Part shown: positions 1 to 8,789 of the stretch, piece by piece
Layout: the number at the start of each line of letters is the position of its first letter
Numbering within the stretch: position 1 is the first letter of the stretch
Source of the DNA: Exiguobacterium acetylicum
GTDB lineage: Bacteria > Bacillota > Bacilli > Exiguobacteriales > Exiguobacteriaceae
Assembly: GCF_022170825.1 (NCBI RefSeq)
Contig: NZ_CP081878.1
Coordinates: 1,080,001 to 1,144,000, forward strand
Length of the DNA: 64,000 nt
Reading direction: 5' to 3'
Program-made: the position numbers and the translations under genes
The notes under the pieces: model-generated
Database searches by the model: none
What the model was told of the DNA's origin: nothing
The model's input: the letters and a program-made list of their open reading frames with translations, nothing else

Positions 1-95
1 ACCGAGGGAGCATTGTACTACTTCCGGTAAATCGGTATCATGAGGGAGGATAGAGAGAACTATCATTTCAGGGGACAGAGAAGGAGCGAACGTCG
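1..95 (+). other. Leader of korA; possible 3-prime end of an unseen upstream gene
   Basis: No complete gene fits here. One frame is open until a TAA at 28-30 and another until a TAG at 49-51, so the tail of an upstream coding sequence may end in this stretch, but it is too short to identify. A Shine-Dalgarno sequence GAAGGAG lies at about 80-86, upstream of the ATG at 96. No convincing promoter or terminator was seen. Confidence 0.4.
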
Positions 96-1844
96 ATGTA
101 TAATCAGTTATCATGGAAAGTTGGCGGTCAGCAAGGAGAAGGGATCGAATCAACAGGCGAAATCTTTGCGATTGCCTTGAATCGACTCGGCTATTACTTA
201 TACGGCTACCGTCACTTTTCGTCACGTATCAAGGGAGGGCACACGAATAACAAAATTCGTGTCGCAACACAGGAAGTCCGAACGATTTCCGATGATCTCG
301 ATATTTTGGTCGCGTTCGACCAAGAGACGATCGACGTCAACTTCCATGAGTTACGTCAAGGTGCCATCATCATCGCGGATGCGAAATTCAATCCAACGAA
401 TCCAGACGAAGCACGTGCCTCGTTGTATGCGATCCCATTTACGGAGATCGCGGCTGATCTCGGTACGGCATTGATGAAGAACATGGTTGCGATTGGTGCA
501 TCGAGTGCGATTCTTGGGATTGCACCGGAGCGTTTCCAAGCAGTCGTCGAACAGATTTTTGGACGAAAAGGTCCAGACATGGTTGAGAAAAACTTAGCGG
601 CAATCCGTGAAGGTGCAGCGGCATTTGAAGCATTAGCAGGAGATGGTGAGCGATTCGTCTTAGATCCAGCAGACGGAAAACAGCGGATGTTCATGATCGG
701 AAACGATGCGATCGCGCTTGGTGCGATTGCTGGTGGAGCACGTCTGATGGCGGCTTACCCGATCACACCATCATCTGAGATCATGGAGTACTTAATTAAG
801 AAATTACCGCAGTTCGGTGGAACCGTCGTTCAGACAGAAGATGAACTGGCAGCGGTGACGATGGCAATCGGTGCCAACTACGCTGGTGTTCGTGCCTTGA
901 CGGCCTCTGCTGGTCCAGGACTATCGCTGATGGCGGAAGCAATCGGACTATCTGGAATGACGGAAACGCCGCTCGTCATCGTTGATACACAACGAGGTGG
1001 TCCGTCAACAGGGCTACCAACGAAACAGGAGCAGTCGGACTTGATGGCGATGATCTACAGCACGCACGGAGAGATTCCGAAAGTCGTTCTTGCACCGTCA
1101 ACGGTCGAAGAAGCGTTCTACGATGCAGCAGAAGCCTTCAACATTGCGGAAGAGTATCAATGTCCCGTCATTCTATTGACGGATTTAATGTTGTCGCTCG
1201 GTAAACAATCCGTCGAACCGCCAGACATGTCTCGGGTTGAGATTCGTCGTGGAAAGTTGATTCAAGAGAACTTGCCAGAACTTGAAGGAAAAGCCTATTT
1301 CAAACGCTATGAAGTGACAGAAGACGGAATTAGCCCACGTGTCATTCCTGGTATGAAGCACGGAATCCATCACGTGACAGGTGTCGAGCATAATGAGGAA
1401 GGTCGTCCATCGGAAGCGACGAAGAACCGTGTCGATCAGATGACGAAACGACTCCGTAAGCTGAATACATTCCGTCTACCCGATGCTGTTCTCGTAACAG
1501 AACATCACGCAGAACCGGATATCTTATTCGTCGGTTTCAATTCGACGCGTGGAACGATCGAAGAGATCATGCCACGTCTTGAAGCACAAGGATTAAAGGT
1601 TGATCACCTGCACATCCGTCAAGTTCATCCATTCCCAAGCGAACTCGTCACGCCGCATTTAGAACGAGCAAAACGTGTCATCGTCGTCGAGTACAACGCA
1701 ACGGGACAATTGGCGAAACTGATCCAGATGAACTGTGGACATGCGTCGAAGATCGAGCATATCCTGAAATTCAATGGCGATCCGTTCTACCCAGCAGAGG
1801 TCGTCGAGCAGGTCGTAGGAGGGGTATATCATGGCAACCTTTAA
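96..1844 (+). CDS. korA: 2-oxoacid:ferredoxin oxidoreductase, fused gamma/alpha subunit
   Basis: 582-residue protein, the larger subunit of a 2-oxoacid (probably 2-oxoglutarate) ferredoxin oxidoreductase, which oxidatively decarboxylates the 2-oxoacid to its acyl-CoA and reduces ferredoxin in the cytoplasm. The N-terminal 180 or so residues form the gamma domain (GGQQGEGIES near the start). The alpha subunit pyrimidine-binding domain follows, with the hallmark YPITPSSEI near residue 221, then a C-terminal domain. This gamma-alpha fusion is the usual two-subunit Kor arrangement. The last 14 bases overlap korB, which suggests translational coupling. Substrate choice is inferred from family habit, not from specific residues. 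Confidence 0.9.
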   Translation: MYNQLSWKVGGQQGEGIESTGEIFAIALNRLGYYLYGYRHFSSRIKGGHTNNKIRVATQEVRTISDDLDILVAFDQETIDVNFHELRQGAIIIADAKFNPTNPDEARASLYAIPFTEIAADLGTALMKNMVAIGASSAILGIAPERFQAVVEQIFGRKGPDMVEKNLAAIREGAAAFEALAGDGERFVLDPADGKQRMFMIGNDAIALGAIAGGARLMAAYPITPSSEIMEYLIKKLPQFGGTVVQTEDELAAVTMAIGANYAGVRALTASAGPGLSLMAEAIGLSGMTETPLVIVDTQRGGPSTGLPTKQEQSDLMAMIYSTHGEIPKVVLAPSTVEEAFYDAAEAFNIAEEYQCPVILLTDLMLSLGKQSVEPPDMSRVEIRRGKLIQENLPELEGKAYFKRYEVTEDGISPRVIPGMKHGIHHVTGVEHNEEGRPSEATKNRVDQMTKRLRKLNTFRLPDAVLVTEHHAEPDILFVGFNSTRGTIEEIMPRLEAQGLKVDHLHIRQVHPFPSELVTPHLERAKRVIVVEYNATGQLAKLIQMNCGHASKIEHILKFNGDPFYPAEVVEQVVGGVYHGNL

Positions 1845-2697
1845 AGATTTTAGAAATGATGTCAAACCAAACTGGTGTCCGGGATGTGGTGACTTCTCGA
1901 TCCAAGCAGCGATTCAGCGTGCTGTCGCGAACGTTGGTCTTGAACCAGAAGAATTAGCACTGATTTCCGGGATCGGCTGTTCTGGTCGGATTTCCGGTTA
2001 TATCAATACGTATGGCTTCCACGGCGTTCATGGACGTTCCCTTCCGATCGCCCAAGGTGTTAAGATGGCGAACCGCGAATTGACCGTCATCGCGTCTGGT
2101 GGCGACGGTGATGGATTTGCGATCGGTATGGGGCATACGATTCATGCGTTCAAACGTAATGTCGACATGACGTATATCGTCATGGACAATCAGATCTACG
2201 GCTTGACGAAAGGGCAGACGTCACCAACCTCTGCACCTGGATTCAAAACGAAGTCGACACCAAAAGGATCAATCGAAAAAAGTGTTTCACCGGTTGAACT
2301 TGCTTTGACGGCAGGCGCGACATTTGTTGCCCAAAGCTTCTCGAATGACTTAAAAGGATTGACGCAATTGATCGAGCAAGCGACAGCACATAAAGGATTT
2401 GCGTTCATCAACGTCTTCAGTCCGTGTGTCACGTTCAATAAAGTCAATACGTACGATTGGTTCAAACAGAACTTGACGAAGCTGTCTGATATCGAAGGAT
2501 ATGACCCGTCGAACCTGGATCTTGCGAAACAAACGGTTCATGCACACGATGGTCTCGTCATGGGATTGATCTATCAGGATGAGACACGTCCTGATTACCA
2601 GTCACAAATCGATGGTTATCAAGAATCCGGTCTCGCCTATGCGGATCTTGAGCTAAACGAAGAAACATTCGGTAAACTGGCAGCAGAATTCATGTAA
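1831..2697 (+). CDS. korB: 2-oxoacid:ferredoxin oxidoreductase, beta subunit
   Basis: 288-residue partner of korA that binds thiamine pyrophosphate. WCPGCGD at residues 15-21 supplies cysteines typical of the [4Fe-4S] cluster of beta subunits, and GGDGDGFAIGMGH from about residue 90 is the TPP/Mg motif. There is no separate ferredoxin domain, so an external ferredoxin must accept the electrons. The ATG at 1831 lies inside the end of korA, with an AGGAGG just upstream (about 1818-1823). No clear terminator follows; 99 bases separate it from tdh. Confidence 0.9.
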   Translation: MATFKDFRNDVKPNWCPGCGDFSIQAAIQRAVANVGLEPEELALISGIGCSGRISGYINTYGFHGVHGRSLPIAQGVKMANRELTVIASGGDGDGFAIGMGHTIHAFKRNVDMTYIVMDNQIYGLTKGQTSPTSAPGFKTKSTPKGSIEKSVSPVELALTAGATFVAQSFSNDLKGLTQLIEQATAHKGFAFINVFSPCVTFNKVNTYDWFKQNLTKLSDIEGYDPSNLDLAKQTVHAHDGLVMGLIYQDETRPDYQSQIDGYQESGLAYADLELNEETFGKLAAEFM

Positions 2698-2796
2698 GAT
2701 AGAGGAAAGATGTGTTTGGTTTTTTGGGGATGCTAAACATTTGGGAGTTCGCAACATATAAATAAACGTGAACTTCCGAGAAGGAGTCGGGGAAAG

Positions 2797-3885
2797 ATGA
2801 CGAAATTAGTAACGACGGTAGAAGAGACAGCAACGACGAAAACGATGCGTGCGCTCGTCAAAGAAGAGCGTGGATTTGGTGCAACATTGAAAGAAGTACC
2901 GGTGCCCGTACCGAGTCGTGGGGAAGTCTTGATTCGTGTCGAGGCAACATCGATTTGTGGGACGGACGTGCATATCTATGAGTGGGATGCGTGGGCAGCT
3001 TCACGTGTCAATCCACCGTATGTTTTCGGTCATGAGTTCTCAGGCGAAGTCGTCGAGCTCGGAGAAGGCACAAAACGTTTGAAACTCGGTGACCGTGTCT
3101 CGGCTGAGACGCATATCGTCTGCCATCAATGTAAACAGTGTCTACGTGGTCAATACCATATCTGTAAGAACACGAAGATCATCGGTGTCGACACGCAAGG
3201 CTGTTTTGCGGAATACGTCGTCATGCCGGAAGAAAACCTCTGGGTCAACCCGGAAGACATGCCAGCAGGAATCGCCTCGATTCAAGAGCCGATGGGTAAT
3301 GCCGTTCATACTGTCCTCGCAAGTGATGTCAGTGCCAAAACGGTCGCGATCGTCGGTTGTGGTCCGATTGGTCTGATGGCGGTTTCGGTCGCGAAAGCAG
3401 CTGGTGCTGCGGAAGTCGTCGCAATCGACGTTAACCCATATCGTCTTGAGCTCGCACGGACGATGGGAGCGGATGTTGTCATTGATTCACGTCATGATGA
3501 TGTCTTAGAGCGAATCGAACGCATGACCGACGGCGACGGGATTGATGTCGTCTGTGAGATGAGTGGTCATCCTGTTGCAATCCGCCAAGCGTTCGAGATG
3601 GTGACGGCAGGTGGGGACGTCAACATCCTCAGTCTGCCGGTCAAACCGGTCGAAATCGATTTGACGAATCACGTCGTCTTTAAAGGAGTCCGTGTGCAAG
3701 GGATCACGGGTCGGAAGATGTACGAGACATGGAGTCAAGTCTCTGCTTTCTTGTCGAGCGGGAAAGTCGATGTCCGACCATTGATCACACACACGTTGCC
3801 GCTTGAGCGGTTCGAAGAAGGATTTGAATTGATGCGTCAAGGGAAATGCGGGAAAGTCGTATTACAACCAAGGGGGACGAATTAA
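2797..3885 (+). CDS. tdh: L-threonine 3-dehydrogenase
   Basis: 362-residue zinc-dependent medium-chain dehydrogenase that oxidises threonine to 2-amino-3-ketobutyrate with NAD. Seen: catalytic-zinc residues C54 and H79-E80 (GHEFSGE), four structural-zinc cysteines C109, C112, C115 and C123, and the NAD fold GCGPIGLM at 187-194. The stop codon overlaps the kbl start by one base, and kbl encodes the next enzyme of the pathway, which supports this assignment over sorbitol or butanediol dehydrogenase. The chosen ATG has AAGGAG 10 bases upstream. An internal Met at residue 17 would give the usual length of about 346, but it lacks a ribosome binding site, so a short N-terminal extension is possible. 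Confidence 0.92.
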   Translation: MTKLVTTVEETATTKTMRALVKEERGFGATLKEVPVPVPSRGEVLIRVEATSICGTDVHIYEWDAWAASRVNPPYVFGHEFSGEVVELGEGTKRLKLGDRVSAETHIVCHQCKQCLRGQYHICKNTKIIGVDTQGCFAEYVVMPEENLWVNPEDMPAGIASIQEPMGNAVHTVLASDVSAKTVAIVGCGPIGLMAVSVAKAAGAAEVVAIDVNPYRLELARTMGADVVIDSRHDDVLERIERMTDGDGIDVVCEMSGHPVAIRQAFEMVTAGGDVNILSLPVKPVEIDLTNHVVFKGVRVQGITGRKMYETWSQVSAFLSSGKVDVRPLITHTLPLERFEEGFELMRQGKCGKVVLQPRGTN

Positions 3886-5060
3886 TGGGATTTGAACACT
3901 TACGGACAGAATTAGAAGAGATGAAACAAGCGGGCACGTTCCGCAACCTCGTGGCACTCGAAAGCGCACAGCATAATCGCGTAACAATCGACGGGAAGGA
4001 ACTGATTCAACTCTCGTCTAATAACTACCTCGGACTAGCAGCACATCCGCGTCTCGCAGAAAAAGCTGCAGAAGCAGCGCGGACGTTCGGTGCCGGAACA
4101 GGATCGGTTCGGACGATTGCCGGAACGCTCGAGATGCACCAAGCGTTTGAGCGGGAACTTGCGACATTTAAACATACGGAAGCAGCACTCGTCTTCCAGT
4201 CAGGTTTTGCAACGAATCTCGGTGTTTTATCGGCACTGCTCGGTCCTGAAGACGTCGTCATCTCGGACGCGTTGAACCATGCGTCGATCATCGACGGAAT
4301 CCGTCTGACGAAAGCGAAACGTCGGATTTACAACCACGTCGACTTAGCGGATCTCGAAGCAGCATTACAAGAAACGCAAGATGCACGGACGCGTCTCGTC
4401 GTCACGGACGGTGTCTTCTCGATGGACGGGAACATTGCACCACTTCCGGAAATCGTGGAATTAGCTGAGCGATATGATGCGCTCGTCATGGTCGATGATG
4501 CGCATGCTTCAGGTGTGCTTGGGAAAGCGGGACGCGGTACGGTCAATCACTTCGGTCTTGACGGACGCGTTGCCTTGCAAGTCGGTACGCTCTCAAAAGC
4601 CATCGGTGTTCTCGGCGGATACGTTGCGTGTGAGCAGCACGTCAAAGATTACCTGATCCATAAAGGACGTCCGTTCCTATTCTCGACATCACATCCACCA
4701 GCAGTCGTTGAAGCGAACCGCGAAGCGCTCCGCGTCATGGAAGAAGAATCGGTTCTCTTTGATCGCCTCTGGGAAAACACGGAATTCTTCAAACAAGGAT
4801 TACGCGATCTTGGATTCGATATCGGTACGTCAACAACACCAATCACACCTGTCATCGTCGGGGATGAAGCACGTTGCCACGAGTTGTCGGACCGCTTACG
4901 TCAAGAAGGTGTCTTTGCTCAAGGCATCGCCTTCCCGACGGTTGCAAAAGGAAAAGCACGTGTCCGGACGATCGTGACGGCGGAACATACGCGTGAAGAT
5001 TTAACGACGGCGCTTGCAGCATTCGAAAAAGTTGGTCGTGAATTAAACTTGATCGGTTGA
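3885..5060 (+). CDS. kbl: 2-amino-3-ketobutyrate CoA ligase (glycine C-acetyltransferase)
   Basis: 391-residue PLP enzyme of the alpha-oxoamine synthase family. It cleaves 2-amino-3-ketobutyrate with CoA to glycine and acetyl-CoA, completing threonine breakdown begun by tdh. Seen: SSNNYLGLA near the N terminus, DDAHASG in the middle and the PLP lysine in GTLSKAIG (about residue 237). I start it at the ATG at 3885, which shares the A of the tdh stop (TAATG) and has AGGGGG 8 bases upstream. An upstream in-frame start at 3846 would add 13 residues, lie inside tdh and lack a ribosome binding site. Length then matches the family (about 392-398). Confidence 0.92.
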   Translation: MGFEHLRTELEEMKQAGTFRNLVALESAQHNRVTIDGKELIQLSSNNYLGLAAHPRLAEKAAEAARTFGAGTGSVRTIAGTLEMHQAFERELATFKHTEAALVFQSGFATNLGVLSALLGPEDVVISDALNHASIIDGIRLTKAKRRIYNHVDLADLEAALQETQDARTRLVVTDGVFSMDGNIAPLPEIVELAERYDALVMVDDAHASGVLGKAGRGTVNHFGLDGRVALQVGTLSKAIGVLGGYVACEQHVKDYLIHKGRPFLFSTSHPPAVVEANREALRVMEEESVLFDRLWENTEFFKQGLRDLGFDIGTSTTPITPVIVGDEARCHELSDRLRQEGVFAQGIAFPTVAKGKARVRTIVTAEHTREDLTTALAAFEKVGRELNLIG

Positions 5061-5096
5061 TGCTGATCACGGACGAACGTCGTCCGCATACTCTCA

Positions 5097-5121
5097 GGCA
5101 GTGGGTCATCGACCCGCTGCC
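5097..5121 (+). terminator. Stable hairpin after kbl, terminator-like
   Basis: The arms GGCAGTGGGTC and GACCCGCTGCC pair around an AT loop with one G-U pair. A smaller hairpin GGACGA-ACG-TCGTCC precedes it at 5071-5085. No T run follows immediately, so termination is uncertain; it may instead protect the tdh-kbl mRNA. Confidence 0.4.
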
Positions 5122-5207
5122 TGCTGTGCGTCCTGACAGCAGAATCAAAGTTGACCGTTTTTACTTTTGCGAGATAGGGAATACGAATGAGGAAAGGATG
5201 TGACCTG

Positions 5208-6821
5208 ATGAGTACGAAGAAAAAAGGGATATTGCTCTCATTTTTGATGCTGACACTGCTCCTTGGGGGTTGTATTCGCATCCAGTACGATGCGACGATT
5301 CATACCGATCAGAGTGTCACCTTAAAGACGACATATGCCGCGAAGGAACATCCGGTTGCGCGTTTATTGAATCTGAATCCGAATTGGAATAGTTATGTCA
5401 AACAGGCAGAAAAAAATGGCTATGCGGCGAAGACGTTCAAGACGAAGGATGACTACGAAGGTATCCGGATGCAGAAGACGTTCGCAAACTTCAAGGATAT
5501 GACGTCGATCAAGGACGAATGGAAGACGGGGATCGGTGGAATTCTCATTCCCCCTGATACGAAGTTCGACATGAAAAAATCAGATGGTTTTTGGTTTGAT
5601 ACGTACCGACTCGATACGAATATTGATCTCAGCATCGATCGGTTGAATATCAAAGGTTATCAACCGACAGGACAGGTCAAGAAACTCGCCGATCGTTATA
5701 TTCGTCAGGCCGATATCGAAATCAAGCTCCACGGTCCGAAAGTGATTGGTCTTCAAAACGGTGAAAAAATCGACTGGTCGAATTATCATGATGTGTCGTG
5801 GAAATTATACGGGACGAAAGCGAACCAGCTACAATTAATTGCTTACGTGCCGAACCCGACAGGTTGGATCATTACCGGCATCGTATTGTTGATTGGTGTC
5901 GGATTATTCCTCTACTGGGTGTTCCATCGTGTCCGTAAACTACGGCGACAACAATTGAAGACGATCAGCATCTCACTTCTCGTGTGCTTGATTGTTGGAG
6001 GCGGGGCGTGGTGGCTGTTTGCAGAAGATACGTCGAGTGCTCCACCGCCAACACGTCAGATCGTCACGCAAGGAAAAAGCGAAATCGTGCCGACGTTCCT
6101 CGTTCATGGATTGTTCGGGACGGAGCGGACGTTCGTTCCGATGATTCAGAACTTCACGAATAAGAAAGTCGCCGATGACGGAGGACGATGTGACGTGACA
6201 CGTTCAGGTAAGGCGACCTGTATCGTCAAACCTTCATCGACCGGTTACCCGCTCGTCCGAATCGTCTTCGCGGATGATGAGGCAAGTCTTGCCGACCAAC
6301 AAAAGTGGTTAAATGCGGCAATTGCCGCTTATGATGCGAAACAAAAAGCGACCTTTGCTGATATCCAACTTGTTGGACATAGTATGGGTGGTGTCGATGT
6401 CGTCGCCTATACGGTGCAAGAAGAGATGCCGTATCATGTCCGAAAAGTCGTGACGCTCGACTCACCGATTGCTGGGTCGGATTATGCGAAGCTCGGATTG
6501 ACGCTCGCGCCACTCGGAACGAACACGAACAGTCCTGCAATCCGTGATCTTGCAAAAGGTTCGGCGGCGATGAACAATTTAACACAACGGCTTGAGACGT
6601 GGCCCCGTGACGTGCTTGTCTATTCGTTCGGTGCAAAGGGCGGTGACTTCAATCTGATTTCTTTAACTAGTTCGTTTGCACTTGAGAACTACACCGATAA
6701 CATTCAAACGAAATCCTATAAGTATGATCACTTTACAATTCATCGCCGGGAGCCAGTCTTCCGCGAAATCCGCAATTTCTTGTTTAAAGAAAATCAGGTC
6801 ACGGAGGAGGAGCCATCATGA
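5208..6821 (+). CDS. Membrane lipoprotein fused to an extracytoplasmic alpha/beta hydrolase (DUF915-like)
   Basis: 537 residues. The N terminus is a lipoprotein signal with lipobox LGGC (Cys22), followed by an extracytoplasmic domain to about residue 200 that resembles LppM/DUF3153-type domains. Two membrane spans follow (about 219-240 and 252-273), separated by an Arg/Lys-rich loop. The C-terminal hydrolase domain has GHSMGG with nucleophile Ser392, a later LDSPIAG and His508 in YDHFTIH, as in DUF915 hydrolases. The predicted topology puts both globular domains outside the cell. The ATG at 5208 is preferred (GGAAAGGA 9 bases upstream); an ATG at 5187 would add seven residues. It overlaps the next gene by 4 bases. 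Substrate is unknown, and the domain combination is unusual. Confidence 0.72.
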   Translation: MSTKKKGILLSFLMLTLLLGGCIRIQYDATIHTDQSVTLKTTYAAKEHPVARLLNLNPNWNSYVKQAEKNGYAAKTFKTKDDYEGIRMQKTFANFKDMTSIKDEWKTGIGGILIPPDTKFDMKKSDGFWFDTYRLDTNIDLSIDRLNIKGYQPTGQVKKLADRYIRQADIEIKLHGPKVIGLQNGEKIDWSNYHDVSWKLYGTKANQLQLIAYVPNPTGWIITGIVLLIGVGLFLYWVFHRVRKLRRQQLKTISISLLVCLIVGGGAWWLFAEDTSSAPPPTRQIVTQGKSEIVPTFLVHGLFGTERTFVPMIQNFTNKKVADDGGRCDVTRSGKATCIVKPSSTGYPLVRIVFADDEASLADQQKWLNAAIAAYDAKQKATFADIQLVGHSMGGVDVVAYTVQEEMPYHVRKVVTLDSPIAGSDYAKLGLTLAPLGTNTNSPAIRDLAKGSAAMNNLTQRLETWPRDVLVYSFGAKGGDFNLISLTSSFALENYTDNIQTKSYKYDHFTIHRREPVFREIRNFLFKENQVTEEEPS

Positions 6822-8272
6822 AACACGTCGCTATCGTCGGCGGAGGAATCGCCGGTCTAACGGCTGCAGCACTGATCGCACAAGAAGGACATGCCGTTAC
6901 CGTGCTTGAGGGGAGTCGCGAATGGGGAGGATCTGCTGGAAAGTTCACACGCCGAGAGCTGACCTACCCAGTGGGGGCGACGCTCGGGATGGGATTTGAG
7001 CCAGGCGGGATTCATGCCCGCGTTCTCGACCATCTCGGGGTGACGCATCGTGTCGAATCGCTTGCCGTCGTCATGACGATTCGCATCGAAGGACATACGA
7101 TTCATTATTATCAAGATCGTCATGCTTTTCTGTCCGAGTTGACGTCACATTTTCCAGAGCAGGCATCGTCCATTCATGCCTTCTTCGCTGAAATCGAGCA
7201 AATTCATGAGGCCATTCGCCCCTTAATGGCAGAACTGCCAGCGTTACCACTCCAAGATTTATCTGACGTAAAACGATTAATCCGTCACGCGAAAAGCGCG
7301 GTTCTCTTACCGTATTTCCCGCTGACGATTGGTCATCTATTACGGAAGCATCAGCTAGCAGATACATTGTTCGCACAAGTGATTGATGGAATCTTGCTCG
7401 ACAGCATGCAGACAGGGCAAGAAGCGTCGGCATTACTTGGAGCTGTCGCCTTATCGATTTATCATGAGGGTGCTTATTACGTCCCTGGGGGGTTATACCG
7501 ACTTGCTGAACAATTAAAAGAGAATGCAGAGGCAAACGGTGCGACGTGTCTACTTGGACGAAAAGTCACGTCGATTCGAACGACACCGGATGGTTTTTTG
7601 ATTGAAGACCGTCGAGGACGGCTGACGATCGCAGACGACATCATCTGTGCGGTTCCACTTGAAAGCATTCGGGAAGTCGTCAGTGCAAATATGCAAAAAA
7701 CGCTACGGAGGACGTATCGTCGACAAGAAAAATTACAGCAGTGGGCGACCTTTACGTATTACGCGGCGATTCCGGAGTCAGTCATCGTCTCAGACGAAGC
7801 GTTCCGACAAGTTCACGATCCGTCCTTGCCTTCCGGTCACGCGTTCATCTCTCTCTCCCGAACGGATGACCGGTTACGCGCACCAGTCGGTCAACGGACA
7901 CTGACGATGTCGTGCCATGTTCCGATTGGTGCGTTTGATAAGACGGACCGGGAACGTTACGACGAACAAGTCGAGACGATGTCAGCGATCTTCGAAGCGA
8001 TTCTTGAACAACAGTTTCCTGGTTTTAAGCAACAGGCAATCGAACGGCATCCGGGTGGACCGGGTGCGTGGGTTCGCTATACGTTTCGTCCGGATGGTGG
8101 AGTCGGCGGATATCCGCAACGTCCGAGCACGAGCCTGTTGTTTGCGGCACCGTTTCGAACAGGCATCAACGGGTTCTTTGCGATTGGTGATACGATCTTC
8201 CCTGGTGCTGGGACGATCGGCGCGACGACGTCAGCGATTCATGTTGCCCGACAGTTTGGCGTCAGAATATGA
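6818..8272 (+). CDS. FAD-dependent oxidoreductase of the phytoene desaturase (CrtI/CrtN) type
   Basis: 484-residue flavoprotein. GGGIAGLTAAA at residues 8-18 is the dinucleotide-binding fold, an acidic residue ends the second strand (VLEGS), and AIGDTIFPGAGTIG near the C terminus is the second FAD motif typical of carotenoid desaturases and isomerases. Its ATG overlaps the stop of the lipoprotein-hydrolase gene (ATGA), so the two are translationally coupled. Exiguobacterium makes C30 carotenoids, so a role in pigment or a related isoprenoid is plausible, but no other carotenoid genes are in the window. A generic amine-oxidase-like enzyme remains possible. Confidence 0.72.
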   Translation: MKHVAIVGGGIAGLTAAALIAQEGHAVTVLEGSREWGGSAGKFTRRELTYPVGATLGMGFEPGGIHARVLDHLGVTHRVESLAVVMTIRIEGHTIHYYQDRHAFLSELTSHFPEQASSIHAFFAEIEQIHEAIRPLMAELPALPLQDLSDVKRLIRHAKSAVLLPYFPLTIGHLLRKHQLADTLFAQVIDGILLDSMQTGQEASALLGAVALSIYHEGAYYVPGGLYRLAEQLKENAEANGATCLLGRKVTSIRTTPDGFLIEDRRGRLTIADDIICAVPLESIREVVSANMQKTLRRTYRRQEKLQQWATFTYYAAIPESVIVSDEAFRQVHDPSLPSGHAFISLSRTDDRLRAPVGQRTLTMSCHVPIGAFDKTDRERYDEQVETMSAIFEAILEQQFPGFKQQAIERHPGGPGAWVRYTFRPDGGVGGYPQRPSTSLLFAAPFRTGINGFFAIGDTIFPGAGTIGATTSAIHVARQFGVRI

Positions 8273-8296
8273 GAAATCGTTGTAAAATGATGAAAG

Positions 8297-8320
8297 AAGC
8301 GACGCATCTGTCGCTTTTTT
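8297..8320 (+). terminator. Rho-independent terminator
   Basis: AGCGAC-GCATCT-GTCGCT hairpin followed by a six-T run, closing the lipoprotein/CrtI-like operon. Confidence 0.85.
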
Positions 8321-8396
8321 CACATTTGAGGATTATGATGAGGAAGAGTCGGGAACATGATATCCATGAAGAGAAAGAGAGAAGGAGTGAAAGACC

Positions 8397-8684
8397 ATGG
8401 AGACGTTCGAGCAAAAATGTCAGTCGTTCATTCAGGAACGACGACCTGAAGTCGGTCCGATTCAATTCGAGTCAGCGCGGACATTCCTCAATGCACGCGG
8501 GTTAAGTGTCTATGAACGGATTTATCAAGGGAAAGAAGAAGTACGATTAGCGTTCGTTGAGCAGACGAACGGACATCAACTCGTTTCTTTAATGGAAAAC
8601 ACATTCGGCAACGGACTGGTCTATTTCGTCTCAACGGCAACCGCGACATGGGATGGCGACCGTTTTGGTGAATACACGTTTTAA
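8397..8684 (+). CDS. Small protein of unknown function (95 aa)
   Basis: I do not recognise this protein. It has a strong ribosome binding site (AAGGAG, ATG at 8397) and sits alone between two terminators, so it is probably a monocistronic gene. The sequence is soluble in character: a charged N-terminal helix, then a mixed segment, with many aromatic residues at the C terminus (WDGDRFGEYTF). There is no signal peptide, membrane segment or metal motif. Codon use resembles the neighbours. Confidence 0.7.
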   Translation: METFEQKCQSFIQERRPEVGPIQFESARTFLNARGLSVYERIYQGKEEVRLAFVEQTNGHQLVSLMENTFGNGLVYFVSTATATWDGDRFGEYTF

Positions 8685-8692
8685 GTACATAG

Positions 8693-8722
8693 AGAGTCCC
8701 AGTCGATGACTGGGGCTCTTTC
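8693..8722 (+). terminator. Rho-independent terminator
   Basis: Long stem AGAGTCCCAGTC / GACTGGGGCTCT with loop GAT and a short T tract, just after the 95-residue gene. Confidence 0.75.
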
Positions 8723-8789
8723 GTGTCGAAACCTAATTGGATTTCGATTCGTAAGGTAGATAAGTGACTCAGTTGAAGGAGGAAACGAT

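Noticed and set aside
7071-7535. 154-residue minus-strand frame inside the CrtI-like gene
   Set aside because: Antisense shadow; composition atypical and no ribosome site.
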